Below are positions 28,766 through 42,200 of a stretch of DNA of 64,000 nucleotides, one piece after another (the first letter of the stretch is position 1; every line of letters begins with the position of its first letter). This DNA is from Rallus limicola (lineage: Eukaryota; Chordata; Aves; Gruiformes; Rallidae), in assembly GCA_022605955.1 (NCBI GenBank), contig JAKCOZ010000003.1:52452179-52516178 (forward strand). The letters run 5' to 3'. A model generated the notes under the pieces. That model was given only the letters and a program-made list of their open reading frames with translations. It had not been told where the DNA came from and ran no database searches. The position numbers and the translations under genes are program-made.

Positions 28766-28815
28766 CCGCCCGTGTCTGATGGGTAGAAACGGCACGAAAG
28801 CTGTTCGGATGGTCC
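28340..28815 (+). other. SLC38A9: SLC38A9 exon 1, non-coding leader (boundaries approximate)
   Basis: The 3' edge is the strong donor ATGGTCC|gtaagtgagg after 28815; an alternative donor is GCCGCAG|gtagcg near 28374. Start sites in CpG islands are dispersed, so the 5' edge is a guess. Two upstream ATGs (28732 and 28779) fall in this leader; the second frame continues across the splice and stops at 36122-36124, before the main ATG. Confidence 0.4.
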
Positions 28816-31800
28816 GTAAGTGAGGGGAAAGCTTACATCGATTTTAGCTGGTCTGCCGACCCATTACCTTAAAAAAAAAGTAAAAATTATCTTAACTCCT
28901 ACAGTGATAACTTTACGTTCTTTTAAGTGTTTGTTTAGAGTCCCCCCACACACAAAATCCTATACATAAGTAAAAGATAATTTACGTGTTAAAGACAAAT
29001 CAAATTAAGGTTTAATTTCTTCTTAATTTTACTTCAATTTATCATCTGGCAGTGACCACATACTCATTGCTTGAGTTCGAGGTACAGAGAAGCCCAACAG
29101 TGGTTCAGTTTGTAAATTCAAGTCTTATTTTCTAAAAAAAGTTACTAACTTACATTGCCTATTCACTTCTAATTATTTTTAACTAGTGCAGTTCTTGGAG
29201 AGTATGGACAAGCTAGGCAGTGGCACACTGTCCTGGTTTTAAGGAACTCTGAAGTTAGGCTACTACTCTTATGACCAGTATAGCATTCTTCAGGCCCTTC
29301 TGATTGAGGGCTCACTGCCCCAGTAGAGGAACCAAGGAACTCTTCTGTCCTGCTTTGAAGTTCCTTCAGTGCTGACCCTGCTTACTTCTCACAATTTATA
29401 GTTGCACAGTCTGCAGTTTACTTGAGATTCATGCCATGAATAATGCAGATCCACTCATCTGCTCAGAATTTAAGACAAGGTCATACCAGGTAACACTTTC
29501 AAAAATGATTTTCCGTATTTGAACTACATGCTTTCATTAGGGGATTCTTGCATTTTAACCATGAGTATAAAATGTGGTTTTAGGAGTAGTGACTTTAAAT
29601 AGGAAATTAAATAAAATATGTTCAGTTTCAAATTGTCATGATTTTATTTATGTAAATTTAACTGAATGGGAGCTATCCTTTTAAGAATGGCCATATATCT
29701 CAAAAAATACCCCCAACTACTGCTGCACATAAGCACAAGAACAACTTTTGGCAGCAAAATGCCTATCAAAATAATTCAAGGCTGGAGCTGTAATTAAACA
29801 GGTTGGACAGTAACATATTCTAGGTGATCACATTCTGTGACTATTTATTTTAAGCTGTATAACTTCCCAATGTAAGAGTTCTGGCTTTGGGTTTGCCCCT
29901 GATGGCTGATCCACTGGGTCTCCTACAGTGGGAAGTTGTTGTGAATCCACTGCTAAGATCCATGCAGCAGCCAGCTTGTGGTCAAATGGAGCATAAACAG
30001 CTCTCAGAACTACAGCTGCTGTTTTTCCAGTACTGCAGCCAACAGTGCTGGTAGCTGTAGTATCACAGCATTAAAGGCTATTGCGGTGCCCTTCTCTACC
30101 TTCTTCCCCCTGCCCTCAGTGTGGAAAGTTCTCTGATAAGCAGCAGTCCTACAAAGCAGCTCAGCACAATCTTTACTTGTAGGATGACTAGGGTGACTAA
30201 TTGAACATAGTTTTGGTCCTGCTGTGGGATGAACCTCATACATGGCCTGATGGCCTGGCTGTAACTCTTAATGATCTGTCCAGATTGGGTCTCATCTTTG
30301 ACACACACATCTATAGCTGAGCTAAAACCACCATTGTTAGATACACAGTGCAAGCTAACAGTAATGTGTTTTTGTCAGCCAATACGAAGAAAAACAGATT
30401 ACAGCAGAGCCAGCAGGCTAGAGTGGTGTTTAAATCTGCTGGTTCCTTGTTTTCATTCTTTGAAACTTCCCAGATTTTGCAACCAGGAGAGACAGAGAAC
30501 CTGAGGGCAGCAAAAGCAGAAACTTGTAGGGGCAAGCCAACCAATGAAAGTCTAGCTCTGTTTAGATTACAGTCTGAAAGTCACGTGCAGCTCAGAGCAG
30601 GACTGGGAAAAATATCTTGCATACCTCTAGGTATTGCTTCACCAGCAGTAGAAAACCTGGGTTATTAGATTCTCATCCCCTCGTTCCTTATTGCTACCCT
30701 TCTGATGTAGTGCTTCAGGCGTTTTTAGGAGAATTACAAGTATGGCAAGAGGTCATACTAAGACCACACATGAAGTTATATCCTGAAAAGAAAAGTGTTT
30801 CAAAGTCGATGCATACTTTTCACTGTTGAAAGACATCTTCGTGTTCAGAATGTGTTTGAACATGTAGGTGATGGTTAGGACTCTGTTGATAGCACATGAT
30901 TTTAGAAAGTAATTGCTGTTTTAGGCCCTTACCCAGAAGAGATTTCCAAACTTACTTTCACATGCTAACATAGTTTGGACAGGTTTTTTGTATTGGGAAG
31001 AGTATTTCAAGGTTTCCTTCTAGATTAAGCCAGTATTTCATAAGTGAAAGGACATCTGAGAGTGCTTTAAAGCTGATTGCATTTCTTAGAAGATGCTAGT
31101 CTCAACAGTTGTGGGGATTTTGGTACTAAAAAGTTATGTCAAGTATGTATTTCCTTTACCCTAACTTGTGGAAGTTCTATCTTATCTCAATAATCATGCT
31201 AGATATAGCCATGAAAGTTTAGGGAAGCATTTTCAACAGCACTTAACACTGACTTTTATGGGGGTAGCAAAGCTACTTACAAAGTGAACCTAGTGTCTGT
31301 GCACAGATAATTACACACACAAACTTGTGTTTGAAAGGGCAGAGGTTGCAAAGTTGAAGTGTTTGAAGATCAGAGTATGAAACTTAGCTAAGTTTAATGA
31401 AAATTAAAATGGCTTAAGCAATATTAGTCATCTCAGTACATATGAATTATGGTACTGATTAGAAGTAGTTACCAGATCATTATTTTTCTCAGGCTGGACA
31501 GTTCTCAAAACAGCTAATGTTTTGCTAGACCAGCAAAGTGATAGTTTGGTTTTCTTCTGCATGAAACTGATAAGCTTTATTTACTGCTCAACAAACCATA
31601 ACTGTTCTTCTAGGATGTTTTTTACATCCTAGTAGTCCGAATCACAGCTAAGTTTTCTGTAAAGATAAATTTCACAATGTGTCTGAGCTGAGGCAAGTAG
31701 TGGCATTGTCCTAATTCTAAGGGAAAAAAGCACAAGAAAAAGTCCACTAATTTTGTATGGTCAGTTTGAGAGTTACTTGGTTGCTTTCAAAATACTCAAA

Positions 31801-34800
31801 ATCATTCAGTGGTGCACAGCACCCTTGTTTTGTAACATTACATACAGTAGATCCTAAGCAGAAGGAAAATTTTGAAAACATACTGTCAGAGGTAGGTGGT
31901 CCCTCAGGCTGTGGTTTTAGTTACACTTCAGCAGTATTGCCTTCTTTCTTCCACGAACTACCTGTCTCTCCAACTGGACAGTGAAAGTGCTGGTTCTGCA
32001 GAACTACAACCCTGACAACCCCAAGCCAGACCCAAAATGGGAGCCTTCCTGTTTATATTTGTTTTCTTAGCCCTGTTCATTCCACAGAGACAAGGAAGAA
32101 GGCAAATAGCTGTGCAACCACAAATGGGAGAGGAACAACTGTGAGAATGAACATCAGGAAAGAGTGACGCACTTAACTGGCAGTAGTGCTGAAGGCAGAG
32201 TACACAGATTTGTAGTGCCAACTCCAGGTGTGTTACAGCTAACAGGAGCCTCTTTCCCACTTGCAGGAAAATCCAGTTTGACAAGAAACTCTTAAAAAAA
32301 AGCAGATACTCTTAAAACAGCCTGCTCCATTTCCAAGCAGCCATATTAATTCCCAGAGATCCACAGCAATTCCCTGAATGCAACAGCAGGCTCATGAAAA
32401 CTAACTGCAAGGTATCATAAAATACACAGAATGAAGTTTGTCACACAACGTTGATTTTTTTACATGAATTCTCTCAGTTTGACATCTCAGGCCTCATTAT
32501 AGGCTTTTAAGCCCATATAGAGAATAGTGCATGCTGTATCACAGGTCATATCACTTTTGGAATGAACATAGGGCAGATACCCAGTATGAAAAAAAAAAAA
32601 AAACCCAAAGAAAAAAACCCCACCCAAACCACCCAACTTTACAGTAGGACACTAGAAAAGAAAGTAGTTGAGAAGAGGTTATTGTAATGGAAAGTGTTAG
32701 GCAGTAAGTTCAGATAGTACAGCTGGTGCCATCCCCATGTATAAAATATGTTTGTTGAGAATGCAGTCCAGACAAAAGGGGTAGAAATCAGACAAAATGG
32801 AGGTTAATGAGGTTCGTTCTTCTCCATTTTGCTCTTCTGCTTACAATTTTAAGTTGTACCAGCTCTGTCTGAAGCCTTTACATATATGATAGCTGCATCT
32901 ATTTGTAATCGGTTTGCCAGTCATAAGCTTCGCCCATACTCAATAATAAGCCCTTAAAAATAAACTCTTTTCCATTTTTGCCAGTCTAGCTTTTAAGTGG
33001 GCCCTAAAGAGTAAGTAAGCAACAGCTTTTATAAGCCCCAAATCATGCTTTCAATCCAAACAGTGTATACTTTGTTTTGGAAGGTTTTTTTTTTTTTTAA
33101 TGGATTACTATGAAGTGTTCTTTATTTATAGCCATAATGCAGAGAAAATCAAACTGGTGATCAATATCTGCATTTGTCAAATTGAATATAAAGCATAAAT
33201 ATACTAATAACAACAGGTTTGAAGGAATAAATGCGTTCAAAGCAGTATCTTAAATAAGCCTTCAATGTTTGGTCTGCACTATAAACCAGGGCCTGGGGAA
33301 GGAAGGGTTCTCAGTCCTGCAGTCTTACAGAAAATTCTGGCTAAAAACATTAATGAGTATTTGGGTTTTGAATTTATGTTGAATTTCATCTGCATTTTTA
33401 AGGCTAAATCTAGAGTGTAATTTAAACTCTGAGAGTGTTTCAACATGAGAACAAATGAGGGACCTGTTTTTGAGAGCTATGTGTTTCTGTTCAGAAGTAT
33501 GCAGGATGTTAAAAAGATAATGGAATAAAAGAAGATAATACCACAGTATTATACTTGACATCACTAATAAGGTATTGGAAAGAGTCTGTAGAGTCTAAAA
33601 GTGACAATTAAAAAACAAAATAGAAGTCCATGAAGGTCACTGTCTTCACCTGTGGTCAGAGGGATGCAAAAAATGTACTGGGAATGATGGAGGACTAGAT
33701 GTAGGTATCTGTAGCAGTACATGGAGTCTCTGGGGGCTGTGGTTTTTTTCAGAAGGTGATGTGCACTGGGATGAATTTAATGTTGGGAGGATGCAGGTCA
33801 TAAAAGGAATAAAAGGTACTGTGTGGGATCATTAGAGAGGAATGAGGTGACCTAGAGCTATAGAAAAATAAGGGAAATCAATATGTAAGTAATGAACAGA
33901 AATGAAGCTATAAACAGGGCTTGGAAAGGAACAGAGTGCCAGATGAAAGAAAATAAAAATATTGCTGTGAACTAAGAAATTCTTTTCTAAGCAGTGCTTA
34001 ATAGGGACAGGTTTGGAAAGGAGTTCTGACAGTGTGTAGGAGAAGCAGAAAATAGAGAGGAAGTGAGCAGGAATTCAAAAGCTGAGCATCACCAGAGGAA
34101 CTCAGGAGGATGAGAGTATTTTAAGATGTTCAGCTGAGGCAAAAAAACCAGCAGCAGTGATGTGGAAAGGAAGGACTTTAAGGTAAAGAATGTGAACTGT
34201 TGTTTTATAGAAGGGCTAGAGTAGCAGGAGAGAGGAAATTGTGAGTTAAGGTTGCCTGGAGTGTTACCACTGATCAGTTATTGTGTCCTCTCAAAAATCT
34301 AAAATGTAGAAGATAAAACCATGCCTTTAAACTTGGTAACTTCATGCAAATCTTGTCATGGATGCTGAAGCTAGGAGGAAACTGACAGCAGTGCCAGATG
34401 AAATGGCTTTATCCCCATGCACAAGCATGTGCAGTGTTGTCCAAACTCAGTGCGTATTTTGAGTTGATGCAAGGCAAAGGATTGTCAGTTTTCATCTGGA
34501 TTAGTGTCTTCCCACTCCAGTTTACTGTGGAATCACACAAATGCCCTTGAGCTATCAAGACAGGTGCTTCCGATACCATTTCCATCAACTCTTTCCTCCA
34601 GTGGATGCCATCCTAGCAGAGAGCTATTATCTGTGCTCAGTATGTGGGTGGGGGGAAGCAGGTCCTTGTCCTCAAAAAGACACTTTGTCATAAGATTGAG
34701 CCAATTTTAGTTAACTCTGCAGTCATCCTCCCACAGGTACTCCTTTAATGTTTTCCTACTCCTCCTTCAGCAGCTTTTAGAACCCCAGAGAGTTGATGTG

Positions 34801-36076
34801 ATTAAAAACTAACTTCCCTTCCTTTTTCATCCTCTCCTTTGGATTCTTTGTCATTTTGCAAAGCTCATCCTTCACCATTAGCAGGATGAGCTAATGCGAG
34901 GGGATTAGTGCATATATGCAGCTGTGATGGGATAAAGCCGTATCAGTGCTTAACTTCAGTTGATGTATCTTCTGGGATTGGGCCTTTCCAATGTGTTTCC
35001 ATGAGGATGCAGAAGGATGACATGTTCTGTGCTCCTCCATCATCACTCCAGGTGTCAAACATTCAGTGCCATCCTTACTTATCCTGTACCAGCTCTGGTT
35101 CTCATCTGTCTTTCCTGTCTAGCATTACAAAGCATTGGGAAACAATCCCTGAAAGAGCAGATACTTTACTGTTTTTCTTTGAAGGAGGAGTTCTGGCTGA
35201 AGAATTCTTTAGGTTGTAGCAGGGATAAGAGCTGTTAAAGCCATTAGGTGTTTGTTCAGCTGCACATGAGACTGCCCCAATTCCCGTGTGAGAACTGTAA
35301 TTCAGTTTTAAGTAGAATTCCATTAGCTTAAAAGTGATCTGCTCACCATTGTTTGGCCAGCAGTGCTCAATGCATATAATATGCTATTTTTAATGCATTA
35401 TTAAACCATTCATTGCTGTTAATTCAAAAAGCCTGGACATGGTAGACTGCAATAATCTGATCTTTATTCTGGGAAATACACTGGAAAACTGTGTACGTGT
35501 CTGCTGCAAAGTTTTAAGTTATTTAGTGAAACAGTAGTCTCTAATAACTGATAAATTGTTCTCAGTTGTACTGTTACAAACTGGAAATATGTCTCTCTTA
35601 AAAATCACATAGGTCTTATGGTGGAGCAGTAAGAAAAGAAGTCCTGTGCCTTGAAAGTAGGAAGGTAAGACTTACTGTTAATTGTGTACTTACTGTTAAT
35701 TTGCATATGGTAGACTTGATTCTTGCTGTGGTAGCTCAAAGGAAATTCAGATTCCAAGCCTTATTTTTACAAACCTGTTTCAGCTCCAACATAAGCAACA
35801 GCATCCATCATAATTCCTTTACATTTCCTGTTATGCTACAAGAGATTCAGAGCACAGTGGTACAGTGACAACTTTACTTAAATGGATAATGTGTTGTAAA
35901 AAAAATCCTGTCCCCGCTGTGCTTGGCCCATGAAGTTTGCACTGTGGAATGAGAATTATAAAGTGGCAAGTTGAAGTGATTTTCTGGTGGTTTTCACCCC
36001 AGGAGCTTCTGAAGCTGTGGGACTCTGCCAGTGTTAAATTCATAGCAGGAGTGCAGTTTTACTTAACTGCAGTTGT

Positions 36077-36110
<34 letters not shown>
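28816..36110. other. SLC38A9 intron 1, no gene or repeat family recognised
   Basis: 7.3 kb of AT-rich sequence with A and T runs (for example 32589-32603). Frames up to 108 codons occur without splice or similarity support. It ends in a 28-base T run at 36080-36107 that forms the polypyrimidine tract of exon 2. Confidence 0.5.
36080..36107 (+). repeat. T28 mononucleotide run, polypyrimidine tract of SLC38A9 exon 2
   Basis: Twenty-eight consecutive T bases end three bases before the exon (aag|GTCAG). The run is the whole polypyrimidine tract for the exon carrying the start codon. Length errors are likely in sequencing and in replication. Confidence 0.95.
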
Positions 36111-36256
36111 GTCAGAATAACTGAGAGAATCTAGAAGGAACATTCATCAAATATGGAAGAGGATACCAAGCCTCTCTTGGTTCCTGTGGGAGGTGATGAA
36201 AGCAGTTACGGAATCATGAATATACAGTTCCATCCAGAAGATTTTAAGTGCAAAAG
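36111..36256 (+). CDS. SLC38A9: SLC38A9 exon 2, start codon exon
   Basis: The acceptor is a T28 run then aag|GTCAG; the donor is AAAAG|gtatga. ATG is at 36153-36155 after an in-frame stop-rich leader. It encodes [20 protein letters not shown] then [19 protein letters not shown] matches human SLC38A9, but the preceding residues do not. DTKPLL fits the DxxxLL lysosomal sorting pattern. Confidence 0.9.
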
Positions 36257-39200
36257 GTATGAGGAAGGCTGAACCTACGGAGTGATTACCTAGCAACGTG
36301 TTGTTTAGTTTTTGATTTTAGCAGCAGAGTCCACAAAGGCTTAGATTTAGGAGACTAATGTTTGGAAAACAGGATCTGAGTACAAACAGTTCCTACTTTG
36401 TCTCTATATGATATTATTTCCAAGCAGCATGTGAACAGGTGTTCATACTGTGTTTTGTTTATGAGGGGTAAGACTTTTCTATTGACATCACTTCTGAGAG
36501 TGGTTCAGTAAGAACTGGGCATGCGGCGTTTAAATTGCTCTTCAAGCACTGAGTATCGTCTGTGTATACTGAAGCGTGATGGTTTTTATTTAAGACAAGA
36601 AACTGAAATGTTGAGGATATGCAAGAAAGCTTGCCAGATGGTGTAGATAAATGTCAGTATGTGTAAATGGCTCTTGATGCATTTTGTAGGATGATGCTGC
36701 AAAAATATATTTTTTACTGTTATTTAAGGAACTGAGCAACCTTGACTGCCTTTAAGAAACAAACTAGTGTTTTTCAGATTGAGCAAATATGTAAATCTCA
36801 ACAGCCCAGCCTTTGTGGAAAGCCTGCAAAAATAATACATATCTAGCTAAGTGGTTATTTTGCATGTCTTGAGTTTTAATGGCTCTGTTCCCCAGAGTAG
36901 GTTGGGGAGAGAGGCTTTCTTTGCTGTTAAGACTTGTGTGAGCTGGTTCTGGAACCACAACTGAGATCAGAGTGGAAACTAACCTTGTGCTAGCTGGAGG
37001 CACCGGCTCTGCTTTTCAGATGAAGGATTAACCTACTGTTACCTCCTCTTGGACCCTGCTTTTGGCTTTTCTTTTTTTTTTTTTTTAACTTTGGCACATA
37101 GCGTCGTATTTCAGTAGAGCAGTTTTCCTAAAGTAACTGAAGATGGCACTGTTGTATGCAAAATCCTCTTACTAAGGGAAGCAAAAACTTCAGCCTAAAA
37201 CGAGTTCTTGGAGACGGTGTTTTGCTGCTGTCCCAGCCTGCAGCTTTGGAAAGCCGCGACAGCCTGCTTACATGTCATATGGGGGCTAATCAATCTTTTG
37301 TGTCTCTGTGAGCAAAGGAAGGAGGATAAGGGTCTGAGTGGGCCCAGGAGAACAAAGAAAGTGCAGATATAGGAGCATATGGAACTCTATGTATAGAGAT
37401 TAAGAAACTGTAGGGAAAAGTAAATGTGCAAAATGAGTTCTTGCTTATCTTCTTTCTGATAAGTATCTGAAGCTTTCCTGGCATAAGGCAACTGCTAATC
37501 TATATGGCCTTTCGGAGCATTTCGTGTTGGGGGAAGTACATGTTGTGTTTGAGGAGCAGTGGGTTTCAGGTGGTGTGGTGATGCAGTAGCAGCAGGAGAA
37601 GTTTACGCCTTTGTGGTATATTGAAATGCAAAGATACACTTTTCAAAGGTGAGGTTATGTATTGTTCTGTCACTGCGTTTTTCCTTGTGAAGCTGTCTGG
37701 AGACTCAGCTTCATAAAAGGTGACAGCGTGAGGCGCCGGTTCCTACTCCAAAAGCAGAAGCATGTACTAATATTGTGTTCGCACCTCCACAACCTCCAGC
37801 ATTGCAGATCTGTCCAATTCATCTTTATTGCTCGTCCTTTCAGTTCATTCTCCCATTTTCTACAACCTAGTCTTTGCCTTCCAAGGATGCAGAGGCACAA
37901 AGATGAGGGGAATGCCCCCTGGGATATCAGGAAGGCCTGGAAATCACAGTAAGGCCAAACAAGGTTGAAGTCCCTCTCTGCATATTAGAAGAGGTCGCCG
38001 CGGCCTTTACAGGAAGGAGGGTTTGAAGGGCTTCTTCCAGAGAACGTTAGGGAGTAGCAGCTCCAGGAAGAGGGGTTTGTTTGTCTTGCATAAAAGTATC
38101 GAACTGCTTAGTATGCTCCCTTTTTTTTTTAATTCGTTGTTCAGAAACCTGATGAGATGTGGGTGGGTGGTCATTTTGCTTTGATTGAGATCGGTCCTGA
38201 AGTGTTTTGTGGTGTGCTTATAATCACTGCCTTAGTTTAGTGCTGTTTAATTCTTTTGTTTAGTTTGTTTGAGATCTGATTACATTTACATAGCTATTTG
38301 GTTTTCTTAACAGCTTGAAGGATTTGAGGTTTTCGAAAGGCATGTTTTTCAGTGTTGATGTAAGAACGCGCTAATTGTTTTTCAGAGTTGTAAATTATTT
38401 TTGTTAGTATCGTTTTGCTAAATTTGGGGAAATACTAAGCCAGCTTTGATCCTTTAAAAGAAGATGTTCGTGTTCTTCACAGTGACCTGAATTGCACACA
38501 CTCTATTGGGTGTGTTTTGCCCATTTTATGAGTCCCTTTAAAAACTACAGTGTCACTGCTGCTGTGGCTTACTGATGGTTACTGTATGCAAGAGAGGGAG
38601 TTTCCTTTTTTTTTTTTTCTTTTCCTCTGCTCTTTAAATCCATTTATCGTCAACAGATACTGCATTTGTCTTCAGGAATACTTGGACCTTCAGAAGCACA
38701 AATGGTGTTTTGTGCTGCTTTTTTGCATAAGAAAAAACTCGACGACGCCCCCTGCTAAAGGGAGATCAAGCTTGCTTTTTCTTTTCAGCCTTTTTGAGGT
38801 TCCAAAGTGTTCTCACACAGGTGAGATCAGTAGGTGAAATTAGGCAATTATAAATTAAACAGTGTTTGTAGAGGGCAGTGAGAGAAGCCTTTTTCATGCA
38901 GAAGTGATTGGTTCCCTTTTATTTTCAAAGTTCTTTTAACTTTCAGAAAGGTAGACAATGGTGGGGGCTAACCTGTGCTAAACGACTCTTTTCTGCATTC
39001 ATTGCGCGTTTTACTGCTTCGCACTCGTGGTCTTTCTGCTCCACTGCTCGCTTTTCATTTCTCTATATTGCTAACATTTTTACTAATTCCTACTACTGCT
39101 ACTTCCTGGCTGGGAAGAATTAGAACCTCCTTAATTACGGACCTTTGTACTTTGTAAGAGAAGACTAGAATAGTTTTTCCTGTGATACAGGGGAGGGAAC

Positions 39201-42200
39201 AGTGCTTGAAATGTGGCATGCTAGTGCTTGTCAATCTGTGTGCTAAAAAGTGTATTCTGCGAGCTGCGGAGGAGGCTGCTCTGAAAGGTTATTCTGTTTC
39301 TACAGCCAGCACTTCGAGATACTAGTGTGGTCATGCCATAATTATTATAATGACAGTGGTGATAGGAATGTGGAAAAAGTTTAAGTAAATATGTGTTGCC
39401 AAGAGAATAGAGATGTTGTAGTATGAACTCCTAGGATACTGTTTACAATGCTTATGTAAATTCAGACACCTTAGAAGATAAAAATTAAGTCAGTCGTTGA
39501 AATCTTGGGAGCAGGTTTCCTTAATACAAGCGCATGCAACATCTGTAATGTTTCTGATTAAGAGCTCAGTTCCTGATTAAGAAATAGCAGCCTACAAGAG
39601 TATAGTTTTCTTTTACTTTTTCTCATCAATTTCCGTGATAATGAATCGGTTTTACTCCTTAGTTTCTCTTGTGCTATATGCAGCTTTCCTATAATAGTTG
39701 GGTGACTCAGTAAAACAATAAAGCCCTAGGAATTTAGTGGCTTTATGTCTGTGATATAATCCTATGGGGTCCCTGAAACTGATTGATGTGGGTTATGCAA
39801 TAAGCTGATGACCTTGTGGTCTTTTTTGGAGGAGAGAAAAGAAGTTGTTAAATATTCTGTAAAGAAGGTGGAGTTTTTCATATTTATATAAATCCAAAAA
39901 AGTTTGACTAATGTGAAGTCATTAATGCAATCACATAAAGCCAAAAGACACACTGACACAAAAAAAATGTTATATTGCAGCAGCTCAGTATTCAGAACAC
40001 AACTTTTCATCAGATGTTCAGAACCAGTTTGCTGTTTAAAAATACTTCAGGAGAGGTACTTCAATTACACTATTACTGAGTTTAAGACTTTGTTAGTCTA
40101 CAGGTAAGATGAAGAGGGATTCGTTATCAGGGAATGTAGTGATAGGATGGAGGTACTGTCCTTAAACTGAAGGAGAGTAGATTTAGATTAGATATAAGGA
40201 AATTCTTTACTCTGAGAGTGAGTCCCTGGCACAGGCTGCCCAGAGAAGCTGTGGCTGCCCCCTCCCTGGCAGTGTTCAAGGCCAGGCTGGATGGGCCTCT
40301 GGGCACCCTGGGCTGGTGGAGGGTGTCCCTGCCCATGGCAGGGGAGCTGGGACTAGATGGGTTTTGAGGTCCCTTCCAGCCCAAAACAAGTCTGTGATTC
40401 TATGATATTTGTCACACTGCTTCATTGTTCTGCAAGATTACTGAAAATATTCAGGAAAAAAGATGTGGCACCCATGGATGCTAGCAGTTGCATGATTGAT
40501 GGGGTGTATTAGAAAGGGTGTGGTTAGTAGGTCAACAGAGGTCCTTCTCCCCCTCTACTCTGCCCTGGTGAGACCTCATCTGGAATATTGTGTCCAGTTC
40601 TGGGCCCCTCAGGTCAAGAAGGACTTATAATTCCTCAAGAGTCCAGCACAGGGCTACCAAGATGATGGAGCAGAACACCTTCCTTGTGAGGAGAGGCTGA
40701 GGGAGCTGGGCCTCTTTAGCTTGGAGAAGAGGAGACTGAGGGGTGACCTTATTAGTGTTCTTAAATATGTAAAGGGTGAGAGTCAGGAGGATGGAGCCAG
40801 GCTCTTCTCAGTGATGGCCAGTGACAGGACCTGGGGCAACAGGTGCAAGCTGTAGCACAGGAAGTTCCATGTGAATGTAAGGAGAAACTTTCACTGTGAG
40901 GGTGGCAGAGCACTGGGACAGGCTGCCCAGAGAGGCTGTGGAGTCTCCTCTGGCAACATTTGAAATCCACCTGGATACGTTCCCTTGGGATTTAGTCTGG
41001 GTGGTCCTGCTCTGGCATGGGATTGGACTAGATGATCTTTCGAGGTCCCTTCCAACTCCTAAAGTTCTGTGTGATTCTGTGATTGTATGTAGTTTGCAAA
41101 ACAAATTTTCCTATTGTGCTGACCTCCCTAACCCTCCAAATCCAACCCTTGAACTTTGCTTCCACAGTGTTTGGAAAGAGCTTTAATCATAAGCATCTTT
41201 TTGGTTTCTTTGCTTGCAAAAATTTCTACTGAAGTTCATAATGTGAGAAAGTTTGGAAAGAAGGCCTCTTCTTTTCTCTTTTCCTGGAGCAGCACTAAAA
41301 TTCTAATTAACTCTCCCTTTGTATGAGTGAGAAATAACTAGCAGATGAGTGTAGCAGCAGGTTTTCTGGGAATGGTTTCTGAAGTACATGTGTGAGGTGT
41401 AGTGTATGGGAGGTGTGGACCTCCTGCAGGAGATTCCACATCTTGTCTGAACTCACTGTGCTGTGGAAGACAACTGTGTTTTGCTGGTGTGTTTGCCTTG
41501 GTAAAAAGAGTATTGTTTTTGAGGCCAGCTATTGAAACATAAATTGTAATTGTGTTTTTAGTACGGCTATAATATATTAATTGGTCATAGTCTATCTCTA
41601 TGCATGATAGACTCTACATCTCAATGCATGGAAGTTGTCTTCACTGTTTTGCATTAATAGTCACACTCTGCAGTCATGTAACCTTTCTGCTTCCCCCAGG
41701 TCGCATTGTCCCACATCATTTTCATCATAACTTTGCCACGTTAAACACATAATGTGATTTATTGTATAAATCAGATGCTTGCATCTACGGAGTGCTTGCC
41801 TGCTAGACTTAAGGTCCTAGAAGAAGGTTTCCCAAAATACACCCTAGATTATATTCTCCCTGTTTTGGACTTTGAAAATCTCAGTCTTTAGAGATACAAT
41901 TTTGAGTCTCTGAGCACTTCTCAGACTGCAGTCTGGATATGCCTTACAGCCACACTTTGATCTAGGGGTAACTGGGGGCTGAGAAATGACCTTGATGCTA
42001 GACAGAGTGCTACCTTCTAGCAGAGATCAGGGAGGAAGGCTGCATCCTAACCTACCCCCGTAGCTTCCAAGTCAGACAGATGTTTTCAAAGAGATCTCTA
42101 ACAACCATAAAAATAATGGGTGGACAGTCAATTTTAACAGTCACTTGTTCAATAAGATTTGAGGTGCAGGAGTGCACTGAGGAAAAAAAGAAGAGTTACT

